Shown in pieces: positions 1-8,379 of a DNA stretch of 64,000 nt. The position numbers and the translations under genes are program-made. This DNA is from G963665495 sp963665495 (lineage in GTDB: Bacteria > Desulfobacterota > Desulfovibrionia > Desulfovibrionales > Desulfovibrionaceae), in assembly GCA_963665495.1 (NCBI GenBank), contig OY762289.1, forward strand, positions 1,550,001-1,614,000, read 5' to 3'. How positions within the stretch are numbered: the stretch's first letter is position 1; each line of letters begins with the position of its first letter. The notes under the pieces were generated by a model. That model did no database searches. It was not told where the DNA came from and was given only the letters and a program-made list of their open reading frames with translations.

Positions 1-1103
1 CTGGTAATATTATATCTTGCTTTGGTGCATTTTCTTCATTTATCAAATGAAGTTCTCTTCCAAATAGCTCGGGGGTAGAAGCCATACTAGAATCAGAAAG
101 ATTTTGAAGTTCATCATAAGCCCATATTATTCTTTTTGGCTGCTTCGTAATACAATCTGCGATTCTAAAAAATGATTGAGGCAGGTCTTGTGCTTCATCA
201 ATTAATATGGCATCCCATAAATCTAATTGCTTACTCCCAAGTGCTCCAGCAAGCTCGTCGCAGGCACCATCGAAAGCTCTCTTTGTTCCATATTTAGTTT
301 TTGCAGTAAGATAATCCAACGGTATTAGATTAACGGCATTACAGGTTGTAGAATAGATTCCCTCCATGTATGAAGATCCCCAGGAGTGCAATATACTCAA
401 ACGTTCCCAGTCAGGCTTGTCTCCCATGTGCTCTAACGTAAAGCGTTCTATTAGGTCTTTAAACTGCTGATATAGAGAACGAGTATGGAATGTGACAGCT
501 ATTCTCCATTCAGGATGCTGAGTATGAAGGTATGCAGCTTTCAATGCTAAAACTACTGTTTTTCCCGAGCCAGCTAAACCTCTGATACGTTGTGGACCTT
601 CAGGTGTTTCAATTGCAGCTTCCTTTTGCCAACGATCGAGATTAGCAATTTCTTTTTCAATCTTCTTTAATACAGCGCCTCTAGAATCTGGCTTTAAAAC
701 ATTTTGCCTCTTCTTGTATGGCTTAATTGTTGTAACTCTTTGAATTGCGGCACAAAGTTTTCGGTACAAATCGTCATCTGATATGGATTTAGCTTTTCCT
801 AAAATTTCAATAAGTGTTGACGGAGTAGCAGCAAGTATTTCATCTTCTGGCTCTGGAAGTTCACCTTCAGGAAAAATTGAAACTAAATTTATTGGCACAC
901 CGAGTCTTCGCCCTTTTCTTAATGATTCATGGCGAGATAGATTTGCTTCAAGGACATAATAAACTCGATCTTGCTCATCAACATAGTCATCTTGAGAAGA
1001 TGAAAAATGGAATGCGACTAGACCAGGCTCTTTTGACACAAGCAATGCATCAATGGTCATACTGGAATCAGCAGTGGCCATAACTGGATATCCAATATAA
1101 AAA
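1..1103 (-). pseudogene. Superfamily I-like DNA helicase/ATPase, 3' fragment (IS-disrupted, runs off left edge)
   Basis: I translated this stretch on the minus strand; it is open from the IS boundary to the window edge, about 365 codons. A Walker A loop (GLAGSGKT) lies near 555-580 and a Walker B (LIDEAQD) near 185-205, as in UvrD/Rep-type ATP-binding helicases often found in mobile elements and defence islands. The part before Walker A (starting YIGYPVMATADSSMTIDALL) looks like this family's N-terminal region. The 5' part lies beyond an insertion sequence at 2415-2622, in the same frame once the IS and one target copy are removed. No start with a good ribosome site remains here, although an internal ATG at 1079-1081 could allow a shortened product. 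The C-terminus is outside the window. Exact family and biological role are uncertain. Confidence 0.75.
1096..1103. repeat. IS target-site duplication, left copy
   Basis: The 8-bp sequence TATAAAAA directly abuts the left end of the insertion sequence and is repeated exactly at 2415-2422. Confidence 0.93.
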
Positions 1104-2414
1104 GGCTCATCCGGTCAAAGCGTACTTCGCCTCATGAATCCCCATGATCCTGAGTTTGAAGAATTCCATATCTCGATAACCGTATGCTTGCCTTTTCATT
1201 GTTTTGATTTTGTTGTTTGTTCCTTCCATTGGCCCCGATGTTATCGGATGATCGTACCAGGCCAGGATGCCAGACCGGTGAGCCGCCAAAGTTCCACCTA
1301 TCGTCATCAAAGGGCCGAGTCCTGAGACTCTGGCACGAGCAATCCAGTCATTGAGGAAAATCTCAGCTTCCGACTTGCTGGATTGATTCCATATTTGCCG
1401 CAAATCTTCCTTCATGTAGTACGCAAGCGCCAGTGGTTGATTGTATTTCAACGCCTCGTTCAAACGCTCCCGCTCGTTTCGATTCACATCAAGGTTGTCA
1501 GGATTTTTCAAAAGGAGCCACCGGCTTCCTTTGAGTACATCCTTGCCCATGCTGTCTTTCAACTCCCGGTATTGCTTGCGACGAACTTCCGTAAGTTTGT
1601 CGTTCATCAATTTGACCACATGAAAATGGTCGAAAACCAATGGTACTCCTGGCAAATTCTCCAGCACGGCTCCAATATAGGCTGCACTCAAGTCCGTAGC
1701 CACAGCACGAATTTTTGCCCGAGAACGCTTCAGTTTCCTCCAAAATGGTTTCAGCGCGTTAGCTCCTTTGCCGTCCCCCACAAAAATCACCGCGCCGCTT
1801 TTCAAATCCATGACCAAAGTCAGATATTTGTGCCCCTTGCGGACACTTATTTCGTCAATGGCAAAATACCTGAGCTTTGAAAGCTTGGGGTTGCTATATT
1901 TCCGTTGAAGGTTGCGTTTGAAAATATCTTTGACGCTATCCCAGCCGATACCCAATAGATTGGCGGCATCAAGCATGGTCATAGTTTTCACCAAGAACAA
2001 AACGAACCGCTCAAATGCCTTTGTATACCAGCGTCTTTTATTCGCAATTTTGATGTCTATGCGTCGTACACAACCACATTTCCTGCACTCGACGCGCGGC
2101 ACGTTTACCACCAGCCAGACTGGTTTGAACCCAATAGGCACTGTCCTTAGCCACCGTTCAGATTCCCCGCGTCGCAATACGTTTTTGCTCTTGCAAGAGG
2201 GACATCGGAGCATCTTGGCTTTCGGTTGGACATGAAAAATCAGGCTACCAGAAACGTATGTTTGCCGAATGTAGTCGTAGCCGACCAACCCGAACGCATG
2301 GTACATCAAACTCGTGGACATGGTGGTTCCTCCGTTCGATTCTCATTGGCGTGAAAATCGACTGGACTCCATGTCCACTCTTTTTGTCAAAAGTACGCTT
2401 CATCCGGATGAACC
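1104..2414 (-). mobile_element. Complete ISL3-family insertion sequence, 1311 bp
   Basis: Seen directly: the ends 1104-1127 and 2391-2414 are inverted repeats matching at 20 of 24 positions, both beginning GG(C/T)TCATCCGG. The flanks 1096-1103 and 2415-2422 are identical 8-bp target duplications (TATAAAAA). One transposase ORF fills the element. ISL3 elements are known to make 8-bp duplications, often in A+T-rich targets. Intact ends, intact ORF and a perfect duplication suggest a recent insertion that may still be mobile. It interrupts a helicase gene in the same orientation. Confidence 0.95.
1107..2321 (-). CDS. ISL3 family transposase
   Basis: This 404-residue protein is typical in length and layout for ISL3 transposases. 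An N-terminal zinc-finger segment (CPSCKSKNVLRRG, then CRKCG) is followed by the DDE catalytic region, with FAIDEISVRKGHKYLT (first Asp), ATDLSAAYIGAV (second Asp) and the C-terminal signature GPMEGTNNKIKTMKRQAYGY carrying the Glu. It catalyses cut-and-paste transposition of the surrounding element. The stop codon lies within the left inverted repeat, so the ORF uses nearly the whole element. No frameshift or internal stop is seen, so it should be active. Confidence 0.95.
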   Translation of the reverse strand: MSTSLMYHAFGLVGYDYIRQTYVSGSLIFHVQPKAKMLRCPSCKSKNVLRRGESERWLRTVPIGFKPVWLVVNVPRVECRKCGCVRRIDIKIANKRRWYTKAFERFVLFLVKTMTMLDAANLLGIGWDSVKDIFKRNLQRKYSNPKLSKLRYFAIDEISVRKGHKYLTLVMDLKSGAVIFVGDGKGANALKPFWRKLKRSRAKIRAVATDLSAAYIGAVLENLPGVPLVFDHFHVVKLMNDKLTEVRRKQYRELKDSMGKDVLKGSRWLLLKNPDNLDVNRNERERLNEALKYNQPLALAYYMKEDLRQIWNQSSKSEAEIFLNDWIARARVSGLGPLMTIGGTLAAHRSGILAWYDHPITSGPMEGTNNKIKTMKRQAYGYRDMEFFKLRIMGIHEAKYALTG

Positions 2415-2422
2415 TATAAAAA
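2415..2422. repeat. IS target-site duplication, right copy
   Basis: Exact copy of 1096-1103, abutting the right end of the element. Removing 1104-2422 restores one open frame for the interrupted helicase gene. Confidence 0.93.
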
Positions 2423-2622
2423 GTACCTTTTACTCCAGCCAGCTTCATGACGTTAGCCAATTTCAGAAGAATTTCGTAATTATGACCTGCCCCGCCATGT
2501 ATGATTTCAAAATCAACTGCCCAGTCCACGGATTTTCCTTTGCTAAGACATGTTAGCTGCCAACCTTGGTTTGCCCAATTTGTCAGCAAATTTTCTTCAT
2601 ATACCGATATCAGGACAAATAC
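2415..2622 (-). pseudogene. 5' fragment of the IS-split helicase gene
   Basis: On the minus strand a frame runs from just after a TAG (2623-2625) to the IS, encoding about 69 residues including NWANQGWQLTCLSKGKSV and LLKLANVMKLAGVKGT. Joining it to the fragment left of the IS gives one frame reading ...MKLAGVKGTFYIGYPVMATADSS..., which is the main evidence that both are parts of one gene. The start is unclear. TTG at 2587-2589 is the best in-frame candidate. An ATG at 2629-2631 is in frame but separated by the TAG. Either the gene starts at TTG, or it also carries a nonsense mutation. Confidence 0.7.
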
Positions 2623-2760
2623 CTATACCATTTACCTTGGTCAATCTTTGCGTTTAGTACGCTTCCTAACCCCACCACCATCAACTCATACTGAACCAAC
2701 AAATTTTGCTAAAAACTTTGGTAAAATCGGCCATCCGGCCTTTCACTCTCAAATTTTTCC

Positions 2761-2884
2761 GTGTAACCATTGTGTAACCTTTTTGCAGGAAAAGCAGGGA
2801 TAAATAGGGTAGACGAAGGCATGATACATCAATTCACCTATTATTGAAAGCCAAAAAATTAGGATAGTTGGGACAAATAAGGTA
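2761..2884. repeat. Short direct repeats next to the attachment site
   Basis: GTGTAACC occurs at 2761-2768 and 2772-2779, 11 bp apart (one helical turn). A 15-mer GGG(A)(T/C)AAATA(G/A)GGTA occurs at 2797-2811 and 2870-2884 with two differences. Repeats of this kind near the end of an element are often arm-type integrase or excisionase sites. That role is inference; no protein-coding gene is visible between 2623 and 2920. Confidence 0.35.
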
Positions 2885-2920
2885 AGATCAGGATATAGAG
2901 TGATACTACGCGCTGCCTTT

Positions 2921-2965
2921 CTACGAATCCGTAGGCCAGAGGTTCGAATCCTCTCGGGCGCACCA
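2921..2965 (+). other. tRNA-Arg(ACG) 3' half: attachment site of the integrated element
   Basis: The stretch has an anticodon loop CTACGAA (2921-2927), a 3' anticodon strand TCCGT, a T arm AGAGG-TTCGAAT-CCTCT (2938-2954), acceptor strand CGGGCGC, discriminator A and encoded CCA (2963-2965). The 5' half is missing: the bases before the loop (CCTTT) cannot pair with TCCGT, and no GCGCCCG lies upstream. Tyrosine integrases commonly recombine in tRNA 3' ends, leaving such a displaced fragment at the distal end of the element. The full tRNA should lie left of the window. Confidence 0.82.
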
Positions 2966-2974
2966 CGAAATCAA

Positions 2975-3005
2975 AGCCCTCAGGAGAAATCCCGAGGGCT
3001 TTTTT
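2975..3005 (+). terminator. Rho-independent terminator after the tRNA fragment
   Basis: Stem AGCCCTC (2975-2981) pairs with GAGGGCT (2994-3000), followed by a T run. It is probably the native tRNA-Arg terminator, displaced with the 3' end, and supports chromosome beginning here. Confidence 0.85.
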
Positions 3006-3267
3006 CATTTCTGGTGGTGTTTTCAAATGATTCGATCTCCTTCAAGCGTTTGCTCATCAACCTTGCTTAAGATATACGATCTAAATATTTCGAGATCACA
3101 AGGTAATTAAGTTTGTCTTAAAAAAACTCAGTTATTGCTTTCAAACTCGGGCTTCGAACCTTTCAGACTCTTTGTTGCCGCAGGATACAAGTGGATACAA
3201 TGGGATGGATCATAGTCCAGACATGGAGTCTGGTTGCCGTATCGTTCGAAGCGGGAAGGAGCATCTC

Positions 3268-3744
3268 ATGAAGTCATTTGAAATTTGCCTCGCAGTCATC
3301 CTGATGGTGGCGGGGCTTGTATTGGTTGCCGGAGAGGCGGTTGCCCAGTGTCCGCCCGGCACGCATTGGAGCAAGCGCAGCGGGTTCTGCGTTCCTAACC
3401 GTCCGCAGCAGTGCCCGCCGGGGACGCATTGGAGCGACCGAAGCGGAAACTGTGTTGCCGACCGTCCGGATCCTTGCCCGAGGGGTACACATTGGAGCAA
3501 TCGTACCGGAAATTGCATGCCTGACCGGCCGCAGCCGTGTCCGCCCGGGACCTTCTGGGATAATCGCAGCGGTATGTGTTTACGCAACAAGCCGCAGCCG
3601 TGCCCCCCCGGTACGCACTGGAGCAATCGGAGCGGAGTCTGCGTACGCAACCGTCCGGAACCTTGCCCGCCTGGCACGCATTGGAGCAACCGGAGCGGAA
3701 GCTGCGTACGTAATAGTCCGCCCCCTCCGCCCCAGCCATGGTAG
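3268..3744 (+). CDS. Secreted cysteine-containing tandem-repeat protein (six CPPGTHWS repeats)
   Basis: The 158-residue product starts at ATG 3268 with AGGAG seven bases upstream; the longer frame from 3172 lacks a ribosome site. Residues 1-27 form a signal peptide ending AVAQ. The rest is six tandem 21-residue units of the form CPPGTHW(S)(N)RSGxCVxNRPxP, each with two cysteines 13 apart, then a Pro-rich tail PPPPPQPW. Periplasmic or extracellular location is inferred. The unit loosely recalls small chitin-binding or peritrophin-like patterns, but I do not recognise the family. Even cysteine spacing suggests one disulfide per repeat. The gene stands alone between the attachment site and a strong terminator. 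Confidence 0.8.
   Translation: MKSFEICLAVILMVAGLVLVAGEAVAQCPPGTHWSKRSGFCVPNRPQQCPPGTHWSDRSGNCVADRPDPCPRGTHWSNRTGNCMPDRPQPCPPGTFWDNRSGMCLRNKPQPCPPGTHWSNRSGVCVRNRPEPCPPGTHWSNRSGSCVRNSPPPPPQPW
3349..3726 (+). repeat. Six 63-bp tandem coding repeats
   Basis: Six in-frame 63-bp units code for the CPPGTHWS-type repeats. Units differ by several substitutions, so duplication is not very recent. The array is a natural site for slippage and copy-number change between strains. Confidence 0.9.
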
Positions 3745-3889
3745 TGCTGGCGATGGCAATGATTCTTTGAACTATAATGTTGTTACGTTCTATTTTGGTC
3801 GAGTTTTCTATTGCGCCTGAAGCTTATTCGGCGCCTTGTTTCAAGGCGAAAATGCGCTAGAAGGTCCAACGAATCACCTGCCAAACCTG

Positions 3890-3922
3890 CCCCCGGTCGG
3901 ATTGTCTGATCGGGGTTTTTTT
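3890..3922 (+). terminator. Terminator of the repeat-protein gene
   Basis: CCCCGGTC (3891-3898) pairs with GATCGGGG (3908-3915), followed by seven T. A second hairpin (CGCCTTG/CAAGGCG, 3832-3848) lies upstream. The rest of 3745-4188 is A+T-rich; I see no further gene in it. Confidence 0.85.
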
Positions 3923-4188
3923 ATTGTCAGAATTGGAGCAGCTACTCATACAGGCGACAGACGTCATGAACCGTCCGATAGTAATGATAAGCTAACAAGA
4001 AATATTGCTTAAGGTTGCTGATCAAGGTGTTGTTTGATACAATCACAGTTGTTCATTTGATATGAGTTTCAGTTTTTTCGAGTTATTTTTAGTTGTAGTA
4101 TCGTAGGTATGCGAGTAGTTTGTAATCATTGTTTGCGTTAAATCGAACATTGAAAATTTTATATCAACTTTTTACACAAAAAAGTACT

Positions 4189-4761
4189 ATGGATTTTAAT
4201 TCATTTTTTAAATCACAACCAATTATTCCTTCTGTCTCCGATTCAAAAGATATCCCTTTAGCAGTAAAAGGGAATACCTGTGCATTGCTCATAACGCATG
4301 GATCTCTTTTTACTCTGCGAGATATTGTCAAGGAGATCAATGAAAAGCATAATAAAATGGTGTTTGTGCATATTGATTTGCTTGAAGGATTTGGAAAAGA
4401 CAGAACAACAATAGAATATTTGAAAAAAGTCATCAAAGTTGATGGCGTTGTTACGACAAATCCAGTTCTTATTCAATATGCAAAATCCGAAGGGCTGGTC
4501 ACTATGCTGCGCATTTTTGCGCATGATTCACCCGCGTTGCATCGTGGAATAGGTATAATACATAAGACGAAGCCGGATATGGCATGCATTATGCCGGGAA
4601 CCTTGTGCTCTGAGATCTATGAGGACATTGCAAAACTCGTAAAACAACCTCTTATTGCTGCAGGACTGATCAAATCAAACAAACAAGTTCGAGATATATT
4701 GAATAGTGGTGTTATTGCAGTCAATACAAGTGAAAAAAAATTGTGGGGAAGATCCTTTTAA
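4189..4761 (+). CDS. glpP: GlpP-family glycerol-3-phosphate-responsive antiterminator
   Basis: The 190-residue protein from ATG 4189 matches the GlpP family in length (about 190) and conserved blocks: an N-terminal QPIIPSV segment, VFVHIDLLEGFGKD, a VVTTNPVLIQYAK segment, PDMACIMPG, and a C-terminal LIAAGLIKSNKQVRDIL...GVIAVNTS. GlpP is a TIM-barrel-like RNA-acting protein that, with glycerol 3-phosphate bound, lets polymerase read through leader terminators of glp genes; this is known from Bacillus. The neighbouring glpCBA and glpK operons carry matching leader terminators, so they are the likely targets. An upstream in-frame TTG at 4129 would add 20 residues but lacks family similarity. No good ribosome site precedes either start. 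Confidence 0.9.
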   Translation: MDFNSFFKSQPIIPSVSDSKDIPLAVKGNTCALLITHGSLFTLRDIVKEINEKHNKMVFVHIDLLEGFGKDRTTIEYLKKVIKVDGVVTTNPVLIQYAKSEGLVTMLRIFAHDSPALHRGIGIIHKTKPDMACIMPGTLCSEIYEDIAKLVKQPLIAAGLIKSNKQVRDILNSGVIAVNTSEKKLWGRSF

Positions 4762-4862
4762 TTGTTTGACTGAGGTTAGTATTGTCATGCATTTTTATGC
4801 AAGTATTAGTCACTTTTTATCGAAAATCAGCAAAATGATATTTTTTTAGTCTTGATAAAAAG

Positions 4863-4901
4863 GAAGCCTCAGACTCTCTAGTAAAGAGAGAATGAGGCTT
4901 C
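4863..4901 (-). terminator. Terminator of the HAD gene, between convergent genes
   Basis: GAAGCCTCA (4863-4871) pairs with TGAGGCTTC (4893-4901), with an inner CTCTCT/AGAGAG extension. Read on the minus strand it is followed by CCTTTTT, so it mainly serves the leftward HAD gene. Confidence 0.75.
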
Positions 4902-5026
4902 GACCAACATTCCATAGCTTTAGGAGTGAATGGAAGTATTTGGATTTCTTTAGAACAAGTTTTCTAAAGAATTATTTGGCGCCATTGTAGCACTTCGATA
5001 GAAAATGTTGTGCTGCTATGTCACTA

Positions 5027-5659
5027 TTAATTTGCTTTTTTGATGGATTGAGCCTGTAACAAATGAGTCAAGCCACCAAGCAGTAATTCTTCCGTAGGAC
5101 TTAAAAAAACCTTAAGCCCCTGTATTGAGGCGCGTTCAATATGTCCCGCATTGTCATCCATAAACAGCACCTGTGATGGCTGCTTGCCGAGCTTTTCCAC
5201 AACTTCGTTGAATATTTGCGGATCCCTTTTTGTCTTTCCCAGGTGATAGCTATTGAAAATTTGGTCGACTTCCTGTGAAAATCCATCCCGTTCGTCCAGT
5301 TGGTCGAGCCAATCCGTATGGTCGCTGAGTATGGCAAGAGGCAACCCCAGGTCGCGTATCTGGCGCACTTTATCAAGAACCCGCGGGCGGAGTACAAAGC
5401 GTCTCAGGATATCCTGCTTAAATTCAGGAATATTAATCCGAATGCCGGAGCGTTGTTGCAGTAATGCAAGAAATTGTTCTTCGCTGCCTGCTCCTATTAT
5501 GTAGCCAGAGTCATAAACGGCATTCAAACCCAACATAACCATCTTTTTTGGGTCGATATCATTTTGCTCGCCAAGGGAAGCAAGTGCCAAATGAAACCCA
5601 TCTTCGGCCAGAACTCCGCCAAAATCCAGAATGAGTGCTTGAACATCTTTCCAAGGCAT
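5027..5659 (-). CDS. HAD-superfamily hydrolase
   Basis: This 210-residue protein has the haloacid dehalogenase motifs in order. Motif I is LILDFGGVLAE near residue 10, with the nucleophile Asp; the usual DxD second Asp is replaced, reading DFGGV, as in many HAD phosphatases of subfamily IA. Motif II is LAILSDHTDW, motif III a Lys in HLGKTKRDPQIF, and motif IV FMDDNAGHI. It probably hydrolyses a small phosphorylated metabolite; the substrate is unknown. It lies 246 bp downstream of glpC on the same strand, so it may be read through from the glp operon. A link to glycerol 3-phosphate or DHAP salvage would be speculation. Confidence 0.85.
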   Translation of the reverse strand: MPWKDVQALILDFGGVLAEDGFHLALASLGEQNDIDPKKMVMLGLNAVYDSGYIIGAGSEEQFLALLQQRSGIRINIPEFKQDILRRFVLRPRVLDKVRQIRDLGLPLAILSDHTDWLDQLDERDGFSQEVDQIFNSYHLGKTKRDPQIFNEVVEKLGKQPSQVLFMDDNAGHIERASIQGLKVFLSPTEELLLGGLTHLLQAQSIKKAN

Positions 5660-5905
5660 AATTATTCTCCAATTGCGAATTACTTCTACAGCCCAACCTG
5701 CAGATTTTGTCGTGAAGACAGTATTCTATTTATAAAAGCGCAAAATCTGTAACGTCGCGTTCTTACGGGTATCGCCGTTTGGTCTCGCTTGCGTGTTACG
5801 GTTTCCATATCTCAGAGCGGGAAAAGATGAATGCTTTCTGCTCTGAGTACTATTTCATCTCAAAAAAGGCTACAACAGAAACAATTGCAAATGTGCTGCC
5901 TTGTT

Positions 5906-7093
5906 TTAATGTAGTGCATCCGATAGTAAATGAATCGGATGGTATATCTTTTTATCTGTAAGTTGCGCAATGCGAACTGAACATGTCGGGCATTCAGTTA
6001 CAACATATTCTATATCAGCTTCTACTACAGCGTCGAAAATGTTTTTGCCGATAGACTTCGAGATGGCGTACTTTTCGGCTTTAAAGCCGTAGGAACCGGC
6101 ACTTCCGCAGCAGCCGCCGTCCAGTTCCTTCACGGTAATTTCAGGAATCAATCGCAGAAGCTCCAGGCCTGGCAAGCCGATTCCCAGCGCCTTAAGATGG
6201 CATGGCGCATGGTAGCCGAGAATTGACGCGTTTTTCTTGAATTTAAAAGGCGTATTATTTTCTCCTTGAAATTCCAGCAGAAATTCTGACACATCATAGA
6301 TTCGTTGTGCCAGCTGCTCGGCTTCGTCGAGTTGGAAAAGCGCCTGGTAGTCATGCTTCAGGGTCAAGGCACAGCTGGTGCAAGACGTTATGATAATGCC
6401 GTCATCTCCTGCCGCGTCCAGAAGCGATTTTATGTTGAATGCCGCATAGTGTTTTGCGCAGTCGTATTCATTATTGTTGACTGCAGAGAGTCCGCAGCAG
6501 GTTTGCTGAGGGATGACAACATTGATACCGCAGGATTCAAGAAGGGAAACAGTTGCTTCAATTAGTGAAGGGTCATTATATCGTGCGTAGCATCCGGTAA
6601 AATACACCACGTTTTTACTTGAGGGGTTTTTGTTGGAATGCTGCAGGTTAGGTGATTTTCCGGAATATTTTGGAAAAGCCGCTTCGCTGCTTATTCCCAC
6701 AGTTTTTTGCATCAAATTGCGTAACACACCTATATTTAACAGTGCATTCGTCACCGGAGCAACAGGTGCGTTAAGCCGTCCCAATAATGCCGGCCTGCTC
6801 AGAATCCGATCGCGAAGCTTAGGGCGCGTCTGACTCTGATAGTGTCTTTTGGCTTCCAGGATGAGTTGCGTGATGGGAATGTTTTCCGGACAGCTTAATT
6901 CGCAGTTCTTACAATTGGCGCAGTAATCGAGCGCCCCTGCTGGAATGGGATTGGTATGCAGTCGATGGCGGCCAAGTTCCAGTGCCATCTGTTTAGGGCC
7001 GGGGTACTTGTCCGTCACTTTTGCCACAGGGCAGTTGGCTGTGCAGATGGTGCACCGGATACAGGCATCGAACGGGAAGTCTTGATATTCCAT
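5906..7093 (-). CDS. glpC: Anaerobic glycerol-3-phosphate dehydrogenase subunit C
   Basis: GlpC is the iron-sulfur, membrane-anchoring subunit that passes electrons from GlpAB to the quinone pool. The 395-residue protein has two ferredoxin-type 4Fe-4S motifs in the first 75 residues (CIRCTICTANCPV and CANCKNCELSCPE) and two CCG domains (TCCGLSAVN and GGCCGSAGSYG), as in E. coli GlpC and HdrD-like proteins. It follows glpB with an 11-bp gap and is the last glp gene of the operon. The start ATG has GGAG upstream. No truncation is seen. Confidence 0.93.
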   Translation of the reverse strand: MEYQDFPFDACIRCTICTANCPVAKVTDKYPGPKQMALELGRHRLHTNPIPAGALDYCANCKNCELSCPENIPITQLILEAKRHYQSQTRPKLRDRILSRPALLGRLNAPVAPVTNALLNIGVLRNLMQKTVGISSEAAFPKYSGKSPNLQHSNKNPSSKNVVYFTGCYARYNDPSLIEATVSLLESCGINVVIPQQTCCGLSAVNNNEYDCAKHYAAFNIKSLLDAAGDDGIIITSCTSCALTLKHDYQALFQLDEAEQLAQRIYDVSEFLLEFQGENNTPFKFKKNASILGYHAPCHLKALGIGLPGLELLRLIPEITVKELDGGCCGSAGSYGFKAEKYAISKSIGKNIFDAVVEADIEYVVTECPTCSVRIAQLTDKKIYHPIHLLSDALH

Positions 7094-7104
7094 GAGTTTC
7101 TCCT

Positions 7105-8379
7105 TTACGCCAGCAATCCGGCCTTGTAGCCGGACGCAATAGCCACCCCGTTGCCGGAAAATTCAGCGAAAGGAGCATAGTGGGCAAGCAATCTGCCGAC
7201 GACATGCACATTGTCCAGAAGTACTTTTTCATGAGCGTCGACTGGACGTAACTGTTCATCCACATTTAGGCCGAACAGGTCTATGGGGTGTTGTCCGTGT
7301 AGCATGGAATCGCTGCAGAACCAGTCGGCGTAATCAGGCTTCTGATCCACCGGCAAACCGAAGACGCTTTCTGTCAGGAACCTCGCGGTGTCCGTTTCGA
7401 TGCCGCCGCCCAGAATGCCGCCTGAAGCGAGAATATAGGTATTTGCCTGAAGAGTCCGGATTCTTCCGGGTGTCAGCAGCTGCAACGATTCGCAGTGCGT
7501 ACCGCTGACAGTGCCGACCCGGGCGGGATAGCCTATTGTCGTGGCCACGCCGGTATTTTTGAGATGCTTCATCAAAAGGCTATGTAAACGAATACCAGGT
7601 ACGGAGGGAGGCATTGTCGGAATTTCAAAAAGTTCTCGCCCCAGCGTCGTTTGCAGCGTGTCCCGTACTTCCCGCCATTTTTTGACTCCGAGTACTGCAG
7701 GCACTCCGATCCGTGAATAGTTTTTGCTTGTGTCATTGAGTTTGGAAGCAAAATGCGACCGAAAGTCATTTTGTTCCATGGATAAAGCGATATCATACGC
7801 AGTAACGACTCGCGTATGCTCAAAATCCATGTCTATTTCAATTGATTCGAAGTTCGCGGACAAAGAATTTCCGGAATGTTTATTCAATTTGTCGACAACA
7901 TATTGCGCGCAGAAGTCTCGGAATCCCTTGAATCCGACAATAAGCGTCGGGCCTGTGTTTTCAATATCGCCGGATGCCATTGTTTCAGGCACCAGATAGG
8001 TCGTTTTCAGGGTTCCACTGGAACTGGGAATCAGAAAATTTTCATTTTTTGAATTCTTTGTTTTAGCGACGTAGGCATAGTTTGCGTGCGAACAGATCTT
8101 GCAAAAGAAAGCCAGGCCATCAGTCAGTGCTGGAATTCCTGTTTTTGCGTACGGATGCGTAGTTTCAGTCGATATGAATTCCGAAAGATACGTCAATGGA
8201 TCATCTACAGGATGCGCAGTTTTTTTTGAGGTTCCAAAAATATCAATGCATCCTGTGGATAATCCAATGCTACCCATGCCACTGGCAACAAGCAGTACTT
8301 TTCTGCCACGGTCTGCGGCCTTGGCCGCAGCGATCATACCTGCAAGCCCGGCGCCTATTACAATCACGTCGTACTTCAT
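7105..8379 (-). CDS. glpB: Anaerobic glycerol-3-phosphate dehydrogenase subunit B
   Basis: GlpB is the flavin-containing partner of GlpA in the anaerobic dehydrogenase. The 424-residue protein opens with a dinucleotide-binding fold (VIVIGAGLAGMIAAAKAADRG) followed by GSIGLSTGCIDIFG, and ends with a second FAD contact (EFSGNGVAIASGYKAG). Length agrees with E. coli GlpB (419). Its ATG overlaps the glpA stop codon in an ATGA arrangement, indicating translational coupling and one-to-one subunit production. Confidence 0.92.
   Translation of the reverse strand: MKYDVIVIGAGLAGMIAAAKAADRGRKVLLVASGMGSIGLSTGCIDIFGTSKKTAHPVDDPLTYLSEFISTETTHPYAKTGIPALTDGLAFFCKICSHANYAYVAKTKNSKNENFLIPSSSGTLKTTYLVPETMASGDIENTGPTLIVGFKGFRDFCAQYVVDKLNKHSGNSLSANFESIEIDMDFEHTRVVTAYDIALSMEQNDFRSHFASKLNDTSKNYSRIGVPAVLGVKKWREVRDTLQTTLGRELFEIPTMPPSVPGIRLHSLLMKHLKNTGVATTIGYPARVGTVSGTHCESLQLLTPGRIRTLQANTYILASGGILGGGIETDTARFLTESVFGLPVDQKPDYADWFCSDSMLHGQHPIDLFGLNVDEQLRPVDAHEKVLLDNVHVVGRLLAHYAPFAEFSGNGVAIASGYKAGLLA

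Noticed and set aside
2623..2625. TAG read as pyrrolysine in the helicase 5' fragment
   Set aside because: Nothing here supports amber recoding; a TTG start or a simple nonsense mutation is more likely in a gene already broken by an IS.
2921..2965. A complete tRNA gene
   Set aside because: The acceptor 5' strand, D arm and 5' anticodon strand are missing, so it cannot fold as a tRNA.
4863..4901. Third GlpP leader element near glpP
   Set aside because: It shares an AAAGAGA-type purine run, but lacks the CCATATC-GGG part and lies after genes on both strands; it reads as a terminator.
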